A stretch of DNA of 64,000 nucleotides. Source: Emydura subglobosa. Taxonomy: Eukaryota; Chordata; Testudines; Chelidae. A program made the position numbers and the translations under genes. Location of the stretch: assembly GCA_007922225.1 (NCBI GenBank), contig ML679962.1, positions 31,417,563 to 31,481,562 of the forward strand, written 5' to 3'. Shown here piece by piece: positions 1 to 11,500 of the stretch; the first letter of the stretch is position 1; the number at the start of each line of letters is the position of its first letter. The notes under the pieces are model-generated. The model did not search any database. It had not been told where the DNA came from and saw nothing but the letters and a program-made list of their open reading frames with translations.

Positions 1-368
1 CTGGGTGTTATTACTGCCAGTTATATATGAGCCCGTACACTCTGTGAGACTTGAGTGAGGGGCAAAGTAGAGACCCCAAGAGGCACATGAAGATCCACAA
101 TTGTGGGAAGAAAATGCTTTCTTGATGAGTTGTTTTGTATCTTATAATTACATTGGGGCATTTTTCTTTCCCAGAAGTCCAAATTCTTACCCAGACAGGC
201 ATTGCTTCAGCCAGTACTGAAATACAGGCACAACTGAGGTTAAAAGGAGCTGGGCCACAGGCAGGATTAACAGGGCTGAGGAAAAGACTTATAAGCAGCC
301 CCTTAAAAGGACTAAAGTCCCCATTTGGCAAAGTACTTAAACAGGTGCTTCATTTTAATCATGTGGTG

Positions 369-428
369 TAGTCCCATTGGTGTGCTTAAAGTTAAGCATA
401 TGCTCAAATGCTTTCTGAATCAGGGCTT
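369..428. repeat. Small palindromic interspersed repeat (GCTTAAAGTTAAGC type)
   Basis: This short block contains a TAGTCCCATTGG stretch, then GTGCTTAAAGTTAAGCATATG, then a TGCTTTCTGAATCAGGGCTT end. The same word order recurs near 9534, 18405 and 28551. That points to one family of short palindromic elements rather than unique sequence. No coding function is implied. Boundaries are approximate because the copy is diverged. Confidence 0.45.
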
Positions 429-2682
429 AAATGAGGGGCCTGAGGAGATTGGGGACATCTAAAAGTTTGCAGGTTGGATTTTCATATAAAGCTGTGTGGA
501 AAGCCAGTTTTCACCTGCGGGTAAAAAATATCATGCTGCTTAGCGCAGAAGGGCCCAGTGGCCAGTCCTGTCTCTAGAATCCAAGATTTTTGATGTATTA
601 CCCACAGTATTTTAACCCCCCTCCCCCCAATAAATAAATAAATAACCCTCAGAAGCTCTGCCTGCACATTTTCACACTTAAAAATATCTCCATGTTGTTT
701 ATATAGCTCGCTCCAGAAGAGTTTTCCCGTCACCAGTGCATTCTGTGACATGTTACGGAAGAATGTGAAGCTCATATTCACTTGGGCACTGGGTAAAATC
801 CCTTCTGTGCTTGTCAGACACAAAATGTTCTTTACTTCTTCTCTCCAGACAGGTTTAAAATGTAAGAATATACCAGAACCTATCAGCTAGATCTGTCTCA
901 TGCATTGCCACCCACCAAGAAATAGATGTTCTGTCCATTTTACTCCCTCACTCAAGAGATTGGGCAATCTGGACCATCACATAGACGAGGTGTCTCTCTC
1001 TCCTGGACCTCTGATGGGCCAGGGAAAGGGCTATCATCTTGGTGGAGTGCCCAATATTGCTTATGTAAAAACATGCTGGGCTGGGTCATTTGCAGAGGTT
1101 GGAAGTAGCACCTTTTAGATCTAAAAGCATGAGTCGATTACTTGAGCTAAAGGATGCGGTGGGGGACTGAAAAATCTCTTTCGATGGCTCAGCCACTTGG
1201 TCAGCATGTGAAATAAGATCTTGAAGGGTCTAGGGGTACAGATATCCTTGTGACTGACATCTGAAATTGTAGTATTTTATTTCCAGATGGGAGGGGGACA
1301 TAAATTCTTGTGTAAGCCTTACCTCTCTAGCTAAATGCGAGGGAGGGTTATAATAGCCATTGAACTTTGCTCTTGGGAGGGGGCCTAAGAAGAGAACCTT
1401 GACTTTGGTTTGTTCAAAGGCAGTAGGGTTTTAATCCACACTACACACACCACCTACTGGCAAGGACTCTACTGCAAAGCAACAAAATAAGGACAATTGT
1501 TTACAAATGTGGGTGGGGAGGGTTACTAGCGAGTTTGTATTAATATTTTTGTGTATGATTGAAAGACTTTTCAGAAACAGAAGGGATTTAAACGCATAAA
1601 CCTATTTGACATGTTAAGTAGTTTAATAAATTCTAATGCGGGGAGGGCATAAACTCTAAATTTAGTTATCTTGAATATTAATCAACATGAAAAGGTTACG
1701 TATCCATGCTCTGGGTAAAGTTCAATGCCACAAGGGCTTTTCTTGTTCATATACCCCTTTGGTATAAACATACTGCCAATATATCAGCTTGTCATAAACA
1801 TGTAAATGAGGCACTGTATTTGTACTGTACTTCCTTCTGGCATCAATTTGCTACATTCTGGGTTGTCGTTAGAGGATTCATTTAGGCAATAACTCCAGCC
1901 AGCACTAGGATATTTTCATGGTTACCTAAGGTCACTTCTGTGAGAGCTATCAGATACTGACTAATCACACATCCCCATCCAATGTTGTTTAAAATGACAG
2001 CTCAGAGTAAAAGAAGATACCAAGAAGAGGAGCAGAAGGGATCATCCCTGAAGGACCTCTGAATGATGTTGCTATGGTTCTTTTTTTACAACATCTTTAA
2101 GAATAAAGAACGGCATGACTGATTGGAATTTGACACTGGCTTAATCTAGCATTTGGGTTTGTGTGTGTTTGGTGGAACCGCTGAAACATTTTTAAAACCT
2201 TCTCATTTTGGGGGGGAAAATATTGTTTCTTCAATATTTTTTATACAGTGCAGATGTATGGAGTTCTATATGCACATGTTGCATAGCCAAAGGTACTGAG
2301 GTGGGTGAAAAAAACTAGTCAGAGAATACTTCTGTTGATGAACTGTGCAAAACTTGTATTCTTGGAAGTATGTAGCCAAAATATTATTGACAGTGAAGAG
2401 AGAATACATTATTCCATGGGCTCAAATGGATCCAAGTCCTCCCCTGCAGCTTTTCTCCAAATCCCCTTATCACTGGCTCTTGCCAGCTCTCCGAGGGAGG
2501 TCATGTTAATATGGATGCAGATGTGCCATAGAATGTACTACAAACTACAGAATTGTCTAACTTTAGCAACAGAAATTGAACTTTGGCACAAATTATGGCA
2601 AAACATTAATGGGGAAATTATTAGCAACTAATGTGTTTGACAATTGATGGAAAAGTATTTTTGAATGAAATCTGTTTTGAAT
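429..2682. other. Unique AT-rich non-coding DNA
   Basis: I see no gene, RNA gene or clear transposon here. Open frames are short and lack recognisable domains. A small AATA-rich patch lies near 630-645. Confidence 0.5.
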
Positions 2683-2789
2683 GACAAGGCGGGTGAGGTA
2701 ATATCAGTTGGTCCAATAAAAATATGACCTCACCCATCTTGTCTCTCTAATATCCTGGGACTGATACAGTTATAGCTGCACTGCATACC
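2683..2789. repeat. Hairpin-forming interspersed repeat
   Basis: The left arm GACAAGGCGGGTGAGG (from 2683) is matched in reverse complement by CCTCACCCATCTTGTC (2728-2743), with about 30 bases between them that include GGTCCAATAAAA. A tail reading CTCTCTAATATCCTGGGAC follows and runs to about 2789. From memory, these arms are the two ends of a longer repeat common in turtle genomes, so this copy looks as if its interior has been lost. The inverted arms are seen directly; the family is recalled, not searched. Confidence 0.6.
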
Positions 2790-3001
2790 TATTTTGAATA
2801 GCATTTGATGAGCTCATTTCAGGGACCCTCTGCCCTTCAGTACTAAAAATGACCAACTTTGTACCTCAGCACCATTATTCCCAGTCTACCTGCAGGATGC
2901 TTGCATAAGCACAGAGTTATTCCCAGCTATGCTCTCCATATGCCCTGTTTGCTTCTGAAAAAAATCTTACCCGTATTTACAAAGGGAGGGGAGATGGGGT
3001 T

Positions 3002-3700
3002 GTCACAGGGTGACTGGGCCTTTTAAGGGCATCCGGTTCATTACTCAGGGTGAGTGGTCTAAGGTGGGGCTGGTAAAGAATATCAGCCTAGGAAAGGGAA
3101 TTTATGAACACCTGTGGAAGCAACTGATCTCACCTGGTACACCTGGAGAGGATGTGGGATGCTGAGGGAGAAAGTTAAAACAGGGAGTGCATGGCAGTGT
3201 GGGGAGAGGTGGCCTTGGATCCTCTCCTGTGAGTAGAGGGCTAGCAAGAGCCAGGGTCAGGGGATTGAATAAACTGCAAGGGAAGATTAGCTTCAGTGAT
3301 GGGCCCTGAGAATGGGCAAGACGCATGGGAAGTGGCCCTGTGAGTCAGCATCCTGAGAACAGGACAAAGGATTGAGAGCAATAGGGAGACAGACTGCGAT
3401 TGCAAGTCCTGCAGGGGTGGCAGTGGTGTGAAAGTCCGTTTTTGTTTGTTTGTTTTTGTCACCGACTGGCCAAGAGACCAAAACTGCAGAGAGACCCCAG
3501 GTGTGGCAGAGGACGGTTGAGTTGAGTAGATGTGATTTACCAGTCATGGTGGACGTTATTTGGGATTGTAAGGACCGTGATGACCCTAGAAAGGGTGGGA
3601 CCTGGCCAAAGGGCTAATCTCCAACGTAGGAGACTAGCCAAAAGCCATAAGTGGATGCTGCAGACTGGTGAACCTGGTACAGGGGTCAAGAGCATAATTC
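3002..3700. repeat. Possible LTR-like or other GC-richer repeat block
   Basis: This block is clearly richer in G and purines than its flanks. It opens with TGTCACAGGGTGACTGGGCC and includes AATAAA near 3268 and a GTTTGTTTGTTTTTG patch near 3442. Its composition and opening resemble LTR-type repeats I associate with reptile genomes. I see no matching second copy and no target-site duplication. Open frames on both strands here have no recognisable domain and are probably by-products of the base composition. Confidence 0.25.
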
Positions 3701-3777
3701 TAGAGGGTCTACTGCTTACATTTCACAGCTTTCAACTCATTAGAAATCTCTCGGTTACCTGCTAGTTTAGGAATTAC

Positions 3778-3847
3778 GGGCCAAATTCTCTGCCAGCTTA
3801 ATTCCATTGACTTCAGTGGAGTTCTGCCTTCAGAGAATTAGGCTCTG
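3778..3847. repeat. Small palindromic repeat with CCATTGACTTCAGTGG core
   Basis: The outer arms GGGCCAAATTCTCTG and CAGAGAATTAGGCTC are near reverse complements. The centre CCATTGACTTCAGTGG is itself palindromic. This is a short non-autonomous fold-back element. Similar cores recur at about 7407, 26785, 29028 and 39888. Confidence 0.6.
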
Positions 3848-4449
3848 TCTGCTTTTTATATAACCTCTTAATAGACTCTCTTCTAGCAAGCGAATAAAAT
3901 CTTCAAAAGGCAGCTCGCAGATCAGCAAGATCCTCTTGATGCTGCGTGGTGATTGTGCCAGCCACAGCCTCCTAGAGAGGAATTTACCTCTTCACCCTCT
4001 ACATGTTTTACACATGCTGTGTGTGTACAATAAGTTTCATAAAATATTAACAGCCTATGTTAAATTTGTAATATATATAATTTATTTGACAGAGAAGACA
4101 ACACTGACTCAGAGACCCAGAGGAAGGAAATAACTCACTTTTCCTGATTTGAATGGTGGCTCAGGATTCATTCAGGATCAATGAGATACTTTGGGAATTC
4201 CCCAAAATAACTGGATCAATTAACATATAATAATGAGTGAGTATGAAACTTCATGCCATCCTCAGCCTCCTCCTGCTGAAGACGAGGGGGAGCCCAGCTC
4301 TTTGGGCTGAGGTTCTGAGTTAGTTGCAAAGATTTTTTTCAAGGGGCAGTTCTCCAAACAAGTCAGTGATCTGGGTTCTGCCAGGTCCCCAGCCGCACGA
4401 GAGCTCATTAAGGTTTGGTGAATTATTATACTTTACGAAGATTAACGAT

Positions 4450-4613
4450 TCATCACAATCTGCCTGTGAGGTAGATAGGTGAGTTTGGTCACCACTTCCT
4501 AGAGGAGTAGAGTGAGGCATTGACTCTGAGTAACTTGATTGAAGCACAGAGAGACGATACTCAAGAGTCACTTGTTTTCTGTCCCATGTTTAGTCCACTA
4601 GACTATGCTGCTT
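4450..4613 (-). repeat. MIR/CORE-like SINE
   Basis: Read on the + strand, this shows the reverse-complement order of a MIR element: an AGTAACTTGATTGAAG-like patch, then GTCCACTAGACTATGCTGC at the end. That end matches the complement of a SINE head. The copy is old and diverged. The element is non-coding and would derive from a tRNA-headed, polymerase III-transcribed retroposon. Confidence 0.55.
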
Positions 4614-4729
4614 CATGCTTTTGCCTCATCTTGTGTCCAGTGGCTGGTCAGCAGAAGAGCTAGCTACACCAGACAGCTGAGTTGACTGCCTGGAGGGAGT
4701 TAGTGCATTCCTCGCACAACTGAGGTAGG

Positions 4730-4905
4730 ATAGTCAGCTGGTTAGGCAACTCAGAAGATCCATGGCAGTTCCTTAGTCTCTCTCTCTGTGCCTCAGTTTC
4801 CTACCTGTACATAGGGATAAATGCTCCCCTATCTCACATGGAGCTTGTGAGGATAAATTCTTGAATGATTTATGAGATGCTCAGATTCTATGATCAGGAG
4901 TGCAT
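4730..4905 (+). repeat. MIR-like SINE
   Basis: The words CTCTGTGCCTCAGTTTCC, then TACCTGTACATAGGGATAA, then ATGGAGCTTGTGAGGATAAA match the characteristic order of the MIR core and 3' half on the + strand. The 5' tRNA-like head is poorly preserved. It lies about 120 bases from another MIR-like copy in opposite orientation. Confidence 0.65.
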
Positions 4906-7354
4906 ATGAGGATGTAGATATTTCAGTGCTCCCCAGCCAAGAATCACATCACCATTGTGATAGGTGGCTTCATATATCTCAGAGGTTTTCATGGGTGACT
5001 GTAAGACAGAGATCGCACACAACCTGTGATCTTTAGGGAAAAGGACAGACTTTCCACCCTAGACATCGGACAACATCTGTTTGTTTTCAAAGTTATCTTT
5101 GCAAGGAAAAGTGTTACAAACTCATTTAAAATAAAGCTGAGAATAGTTTTGAAATTTCCAGTGTTATCAGTTTTGCAATGTATTCACATCTCTGGTGTTA
5201 TATGGTGCTTTTCTTAAAATCTAAGATGCTGAGAATCAGAGCTTCCTTTTTTTTTTTTTTTTTTTAAAGGTAAGTTTCTGACCCTCATGATTGTGGAGAA
5301 AAGGTTGAAAATGAAATGGCAAATAACAGACTTCAAATTTATTTTTAATCTCAGGATTTTTCAGCCCATTTCATGATTTTTTTGGGGGGAAGCGGGGGAT
5401 GACTGACTCCTGATTTTTGAATGCTTGGTGTTGGTAACACAAATCTGGTCAGTGGCATTGTGGGCCCCAAGGCTGGTTCGGAGGCCAGCCCTAACCCTCT
5501 CCACTGGAGCTGGAAGGTGTAATTTTCTAGCTCGAGTGACATACTCACACTAGCTCTGCTGGAAAAAAGTAAATGTCACCAGAGCAATGTGAATGGCAGG
5601 GGGAGTACAATCTTGTTGGAGACCCTTGGTACTTATTCAGGTGCTCCTGCTTGTGGTGCTGTGGCTACATTCTTATTTTTAGCCTGCCAGCTGGGTCAGA
5701 GCTAGCGCGGGTATGTCTTCTCAAACACGTACCCTGGGACATAACTGCTACTCTCCACCTTTGTGTTATTATCCAGCTATTGCAGGAAGAGGCTGTGATA
5801 TACCAGGTTTTTTCTATTCTTACCTAGCTACAAGATTTTTCTATGCTGAAGTTTTATGATTTGCCTTTAGCCAAACAAAATTATATTCTTAAACATCTTC
5901 TGTTGATCTAAAAATATATTATTGTTGCCATCAAATTTATGTCCACATCATTTTTCCAGCTATCATTTTCTATTTGAAAGTAAACTGTGATGCTATTTAC
6001 TGTCAAAAACAAGCGCTGATAAGAAGTGTAAGATTTACAAGGAAGCACAAAAATGCTAAAAATGACAAATCAGATTTGAACAAATTGTGTGCCAAGGGAT
6101 GTCAAATTAAAAACTAACAAAGCAAACTGCATTCTCTTTTTCAACGTGGTGTAAAGCATGAAGGATTCTTTCTCCAAGAATCAGGCAGCACACACAACAC
6201 TGAAGGGGTTTATTCACGATACCAGGAAGTCTGACAAATCAGCTTCAGCTTCATGATGTTACAGTGGTCAATTATATACCCTTTCTTATCGATTACATAG
6301 TACGTTTTAAATTCTTTATCTGTTCACTTACAAATACAGATGTTGTCCCATCCGGAGAGAACAACAGCGATAATGGTCGTTATGTACATGCAGAGACACT
6401 TTTAATCATTTTACTTACATCTAGGATGCTAGGGTTACACTCGGTGGGGGGTAGGGTGGAGGAGGAAGGGGGGGATCCTTACAGATAGGTGGCAGACAGG
6501 AATTTCTAAAAGCAAATGTGCTGTTCTCATTGGAATTAGAATCACTAAGAGGACATCTGGTTACCTGAGTCATCGGATGTTTGCACTAGCCATTTACATG
6601 AGTTTTAATGTACAACTTGTTAGCTGAAAACAGTCTCGAGCCTTACAATGGTTTGGGTTGACATGATATCCTCTTACAGGAGACACATCAAAACAAGCAT
6701 GTGTGCAATAGGAGTTGCATATGGGTGCTCAGCACTCTGGCTTGAATGATATAATAACCAGAGCTAAAATAGCAATGCACCCTTACAAGGATGCATGGTA
6801 AGTGTGTCATTAAGTGAAACTGTTAGAGTTCCTGGTCCATACATTCCTAGAGAGGACCAGTACATGTTGTAGGGAGAACTTAATAAGGTAAAGAACATCT
6901 ATAATATGGTCTAGCATGATTCCTGACTCTCCTGCCCCCACTGTGTCTTCCACCTCCAATGAAAGTCTTATGAGGTTTTTCCTTTTCAAATGATGTGATA
7001 TAGGAAGAAAGAACTAGTAATTAGTGTTCCTCACCTTGGGTCTTTGAGCTGAGTGTACATAAGATGCCAGGCAGAGAGTGTGCATGTGTGCGCATGTGTG
7101 TGTACGCGCGCAGGAACAGGGGGGAGGGAGAGTACTGGGGCAAAATGAAACTCTAAATCGGTTTCCTAATCTGTAGAGAGCTTCAGTACATCTGTGTATG
7201 TAAAGCACTATGTCTGCATATGTATGATCTCCAGATGAAAAGCAGTTTATAACAGCTAAGTGTTATTCTTATGAGAATGCTAACATGTATTGGTAGAACA
7301 CTACTGCACAGCTTTAAGGTCAAAAAGAGTATCACACATGGTCTTTAATACTGT
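4906..7354. other. Unique AT-rich non-coding DNA
   Basis: I see no recognisable gene or transposon. There is a T-rich run at about 5248-5266 and a purine-rich GGAGGAGGAAGGGGGG patch near 6460. Short GT-alternating sequence lies near 7078-7112. Confidence 0.5.
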
Positions 7355-7433
7355 AGACTCCAATCTTGCAAGTAGTTCTGTGTAGACTGACCCATAGGGC
7401 AACTCCCACTGCCTTCAGTGGGAGGGGAGTCTG
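7355..7433. repeat. Small palindromic repeat with CCCACTGCCTTCAGTGGG core
   Basis: The central CCCACTGCCTTCAGTGGG is a near-perfect palindrome. Flanking GACTCCAATC and GGGGAGTC are compatible with outer arms. It appears to be a diverged member of the same short palindromic family as 3778-3847. Confidence 0.4.
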
Positions 7434-7606
7434 CTAAGAGGTTCCTGAATGGAGGACATGCAGATGCCCAAAACCCAATCATACCTGCAATGTGCTAAGT
7501 GGATGATATACACCAAGTTACTATATCCAAGTCCCATTCTAAAATTGGAAGAATCATGTCATTCACCCCAGATATAGGTGAGAGCAGGAGCAGAACTGAG
7601 TCACTT

Positions 7607-7765
7607 AGGGCTTGTCTGCACGAGGAAATTGCCTGGCCTATCTTTAGTCGAATAACTGTTGCACTATAGCTATTCTGGGATAACTCCCTGGTGTAGATAC
7701 TCTATGCCAGAACAAAGTCACTTTGGTTATCCTGCTATAGCTGTGCTTTTGTGTAGGCAAGCCCT
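7607..7765. mobile_element. MITE with GTCTGCAC / GTGTAGGC terminal inverted repeats
   Basis: The left end AGGGCTTGTCTGCAC and the right end GTGTAGGCAAGCCCT are reverse complements at 13 of 15 positions, over a total length of about 159 bases. The interior has no coding capacity, as expected of a non-autonomous DNA transposon. I could not identify a convincing target-site duplication. The termini belong to the GTCTACAC-type group seen at several other places in the window. Confidence 0.8.
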
Positions 7766-8632
7766 CAGGGAGACCAGAAAGGGGACAGAGGTACATTTAT
7801 CCCCATAGATGTAATGTGGAGAATTCGAACAGGTGGAATTGAGGCACTAACTCATTGAGTCAATTTACCCTCTTTTCTATTGGCAAAGTTCCTGGGAGCA
7901 GCGTGCAGTTCCCTTGAATGTTTGTATTACCAGAAATTACTCACTGACCTGTTTGGTGAATGATTGGTCTAAAGATCATTCACGAACAGTTCTTTGCAAG
8001 TATTCAATCTTCAAAATATAAGTTGTTGGTTGGTTTTGCTGGACACACAGGTCAAATGGTGGAGTCTCTGTTGCCTGACTGGGTGACCAGAAGTACCGCT
8101 AGCTCAGAATCAGGTTTCCAGTTTGAATTCTCAGCTGTACGAATTCAGCACTTATTTTTTCTGAGATATGCTTTCGTTTGCTTAGAATTTACAGTTTCCA
8201 TGGACCTTCCTGCCAGGAAACTTATTAACCAGAATATTCATGAAAATGAAGACAAAAGGGACACAAGCATAGGTGTAGCTAAGTCATTATTTTTCTTTGG
8301 AATGAATATTTGTTTTAAATAGTCACCTTGCTGAACTAACAAGGGAGAGAAGAGTTCTGAGTTAATGTGACATAACTCATGGTACGTCCTCCCCATCAAT
8401 TAAAGGCATGAACATTTTAAGAGTTATGTAAAAGATCTCGATGACCACTAGCATTTTGCTCCTTCCCTCTCTTTTTTTTTAAGTTGTTTTTATTCCTTCA
8501 TTCCAATGGAGAAATTTCTGTTATGAGTCTTAGACTAGGATACCAAAGAACTAATTTTTCAGGTGCTAGATGTAGTTATCCATTCCTGGACTTTCTTGGC
8601 TGCAGCCAAATAGGTCAGATATTTTTAGCTCT

Positions 8633-8634
<2 letters not shown>
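7766..8634. other. Non-coding DNA with one unassigned open frame
   Basis: The only notable open frame is about 120 codons on + (7960-8322). Its translation shows no domain, signal peptide or repeat that I recognise, and no splice or promoter context supports it. It is most likely chance. Confidence 0.4.

Positions 8635-8669
<35 letters not shown>
8635..8669. repeat. (CT)n microsatellite
   Basis: This is an uninterrupted TC dinucleotide tract of 35 bases. It creates an artificial Arg-Glu repeat in a reverse-strand open frame and is likely to be length-polymorphic. Confidence 0.97.
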
Positions 8670-8670
<1 letters not shown>

Positions 8671-9533
8671 ATTTTAAGTAGGAATGCGCCAGCTGCTGTG
8701 TACTCTTTAATAACAGCAGCAGAGTGCCTTCGGTGGCAGCCTCCTTTGTTTCCATCTTAAATGGGATTTTAATGGAAGAGTGTCCCTTGTATGTCCTGTT
8801 GTTTAATGTCTGTACACTTATTCTTGGAAAACAGCAAGAGACCACTCTTTTTTCCTGAGGCTTCCCTTGATGGCCTGTGCTTCCCTTTATTATCTGTCTT
8901 GGGAGCCTGAACGATACGATGTTAGCACCAATTATGGAACTTCCTTGTATAGCAATCAGTCGCAGTGGGGGTGGGGTAGGCATGTAAGTAAGAGCTAACA
9001 TAACATACTGCAATGCTTGACCTCTGTTCCCTGGCTCTATTGTGCTTGGATCCATTTCCCTCTTCCTTGCTAGGTTAGAGGCAGGAGAGAAAATTGCTTC
9101 CACTATCTTTCTTTTAGAAGCCAGACATCTGTTGACTCCTATACAGAATTTTATCTCAAAGGTAAAGAATAACAGATCATCATTCTAGTAATCAGAACGT
9201 ATTAGTTTTCACTCACCTGCCTGTCAGGCTTCAGAATCTTTTTTTTCCATCATATAAGCCTTATTTATTTATTTTTGGGGTGAATGAGAATCGACGAGGC
9301 TCTTTCTGATCAGATCGATGGTGGTGATCAGAGATCTTCTTGTTTCTCTTACAAAGGATGTTGCATGTCATGATCTTTCTCCCCTACCAAATTTGAACAT
9401 TCCTTCTATTCATAAACATATGACCCCCGACTGCTGCACTTTCTTGTTTGGAACTCCCCTCTACTGTATCCCAGTCCACCAATGAAGTTACATATAATAG
9501 GGCTCGATTCTGTATGATGTTGAGCATGCTGGC
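8670..9533. other. Non-coding DNA, nothing recognised
   Basis: The reverse-strand open frame crossing the (CT)n tract has no recognisable domain and I do not treat it as a gene. A TCTGATCA / TGATCAGA inverted pair lies near 9306-9335. Confidence 0.4.
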
Positions 9534-9640
9534 CTCGATCCAGCAAAGCACTGAAGAACATTGCTTAACTCTAAGCATATATTGTCCTGTGGACTTCAGA
9601 GGAACTACTTCTATGATTCAAGTTAAGCACGTACTTTACT
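9534..9640. repeat. Palindromic repeat (GATCCAGCAAAGCACT / AAGTTAAGCACGTACTTT)
   Basis: The left part carries GATCCAGCAAAGCACTGAAG and GCTTAACTCTAAGC. The centre carries GTGGACTTCAGAGG. The right part carries AAGTTAAGCACGTACTTTAC, complementary in order to the left. This is a fold-back arrangement of the same family as 369-428, 18405-18485 and 28551-28700. Confidence 0.6.
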
Positions 9641-10628
9641 GATACTAGCCAGGGTTTTGCTTCAAATTCGGACCCGTGCATTACAGTATAGGCTATTCTA
9701 TCAGCTAAATAAATTTTCCTCTGGGGTACCCAGGACATCTTTAAATACTATCAAAAGAACCTAGTCAACATCTAAGGACATTCTTTTGCATAATGAAAGA
9801 CATATTTTCTAATACAGTTACTGAACAGTTACTGCTCTAATTGCTCTGACTGCAATTCAGATGCCTATTTCCACACTGCGAATGTAGGACAGGCACTTAG
9901 AGGTGTGTATAAAGTTCCATGCTCGTTTAAGAGCTACTCCAGGAACGTTTACTTCATTAGAGGTAGTGAAACTCTAAATGACTCTGTTGCCTGTGTGCAT
10001 CATAATAACTACTTTTGTGTACGGTGGCTAATGACCAGGTTAATTAAAAAGTAAATCAACATGAAATATAAAGTGAAACTGATGAGTGCAGTTAAAAAAA
10101 TACAATTACCAATGAAAAGGTAAGGAAGGAGGGAGAAGCTCCATTTACTGATCCGAAATGTTAATGAATGAATAGTATTAGAGCAATGATACTTCCTATT
10201 CCAGTAGCTATCCTGCTTAGCTTGCTGCTCTGAAGAAGTTTAATTCAGCGCTTTGGGAGTTATGTACAATTCAACAGATGTATGCATTTTAAATATCTAT
10301 ATTGGCGGTTAGATTTGAGCATTAGGATTTTTTCATTTAGGTTGTACAGTTCTTTATTTTGTTTAGCCCATCCATAGAGTAACCTTGAGTAATTTTAACA
10401 CTTGCACAGTGTTGCCTTTTTCTCCCCCTTGCACTCCTTGTCCTGAAAAACCGACTGTCTGAATTGAAAGCGACTGATACACAGTCGGCTGTTTTCTGTG
10501 CAGTCAAATAATGACATGATTCTAAGCATCTTTCTACTTCAAGTGCTCACTCAACCTCCTTATTATTGGGAGTGCAGCCTCCGAATGAGAATGTTCATTT
10601 CAGAGACCCGTGTGTTGCCAACTCCATA
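9641..10628. other. Unique AT-rich non-coding DNA
   Basis: I see no gene or clear repeat. The stretch around 10020-10110 is AT-rich with TTAATTAAAAAG and similar words. It could be a conserved non-coding element, but that cannot be judged from one genome. Confidence 0.4.
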
Positions 10629-10784
10629 GGGTATATCTACACTGAAACCATAGAGTGTGATTGCAGCTCATGTAGACATGCCCGAGGTAGCTAACTGCTC
10701 CAGTACTGGAGCAATGAAGCTGCGGCAGGGCACACTTCAGTGCAGGCTAGCCATGCGAGTAATTACCCAGGGTTCTGGGAGAGG
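10629..10784. mobile_element. Left part of a MITE interrupted by a CR1 insertion
   Basis: The left terminus GGGTATATCTACACT (10629-10643) pairs with the reverse complement of AGTGTAGACAGACCC (11486-11500) at 13 of 15 positions. The left interior includes GCAGCTCATGTAGACATGCC and GAGCAATGAAGCTGCGGCAG. The two halves are separated by a CR1 fragment, so the MITE inserted first. The exact break point is uncertain by about 20 bases. Confidence 0.75.
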
Positions 10785-11373
10785 TTTACACTTGAAATTA
10801 GCTGAAAATTTCTAACCATCAGGGGAGTGAAGTTCTGGAACAGCCTTCCAAGGGGAGCAGTGGGGGCAAGAAACCTAGCTGGCTCCAAGACTGAGCTTGA
10901 TAAGTTTATGGAGGGATGGTATGATGGGACAGCCTAATTTGGCAATTGTCTGATCTTTGACTACTAGCGGTAAATATGCCCAATGGCCTGTGATGGGATG
11001 TGAGATGGGGTGAGTTCTGAGTTACTACAGAGAATTATTTTGTGGGTGTCTGGTTGATGAGTCTTGCCCACGTGCTCAGAGTTTAACCAATTGCCGTATT
11101 TGGGGTCGGGAAGGAATTTTCCCCCAGGGCAGATTGGCAGAGGCCCTGGGTTTTTTTTGCTTTCCTCTGCAGCATCGGGCACAGGTCACTTGCTGGTGGA
11201 CTCTCTGTGCCTTGAAGTCCTTAAATCTTTATTTGAGGACTTCAATAACTCAGTCATAGGATAGGGGTCTATTACAGGAGTGGGTGGGTGAGGTTCTGTG
11301 GCCTGCGTTGTGCAGGAGGTCAGACCAGATGATCATAATGGTCCCTTCTGACCTTCTAGTCTATGAGGTTGTT
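10785..11373 (+). mobile_element. CR1 LINE 3' fragment inserted in a MITE
   Basis: Typical CR1 3'-region words appear in order on the + strand: GTTCTGGAACAGCCTTCCAA, then GATGGTATGATGGGACAGCC, then GGGTCGGGAAGGAATTTTCC, then GGTCAGACCAGATGATC, ending in TGACCTTCTAGTCTATGAG. The copy is 5'-truncated and retains only the end of the element, as is usual for CR1. Open frames crossing it are by-products. It lies inside the MITE whose ends are at 10629 and 11500. Confidence 0.9.
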
Positions 11374-11500
11374 CAGCCCACAGTGAAGCACAAATTGCTG
11401 TGCTTTGCTGCTCCGGGACCTGAATTAGCTAGGTTAAAGCTAGTTTGGGTGTGTGCGCATAAGCTTCAATTACAGCCCTGACTGGAGTGTAGACAGACCC
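11374..11500. mobile_element. Right part of the interrupted MITE
   Basis: The stretch from GTTCAGCCCACAGTGAAGC through the terminus AGTGTAGACAGACCC completes the element begun at 10629. Its interior includes GCTAGGTTAAAGCTAG and TAAGCTTCAATTACAG, partly complementary to the left half. Confidence 0.75.

Noticed and set aside
7960..8322. 120-codon + strand open frame
   Set aside because: No recognisable motif and no splice or promoter context; retained only as a note.
8615..9103. 162-codon open frame on the - strand
   Set aside because: Its C-terminal part is the (CT)n microsatellite read as an Arg-Glu repeat, and the rest has no recognisable domain.
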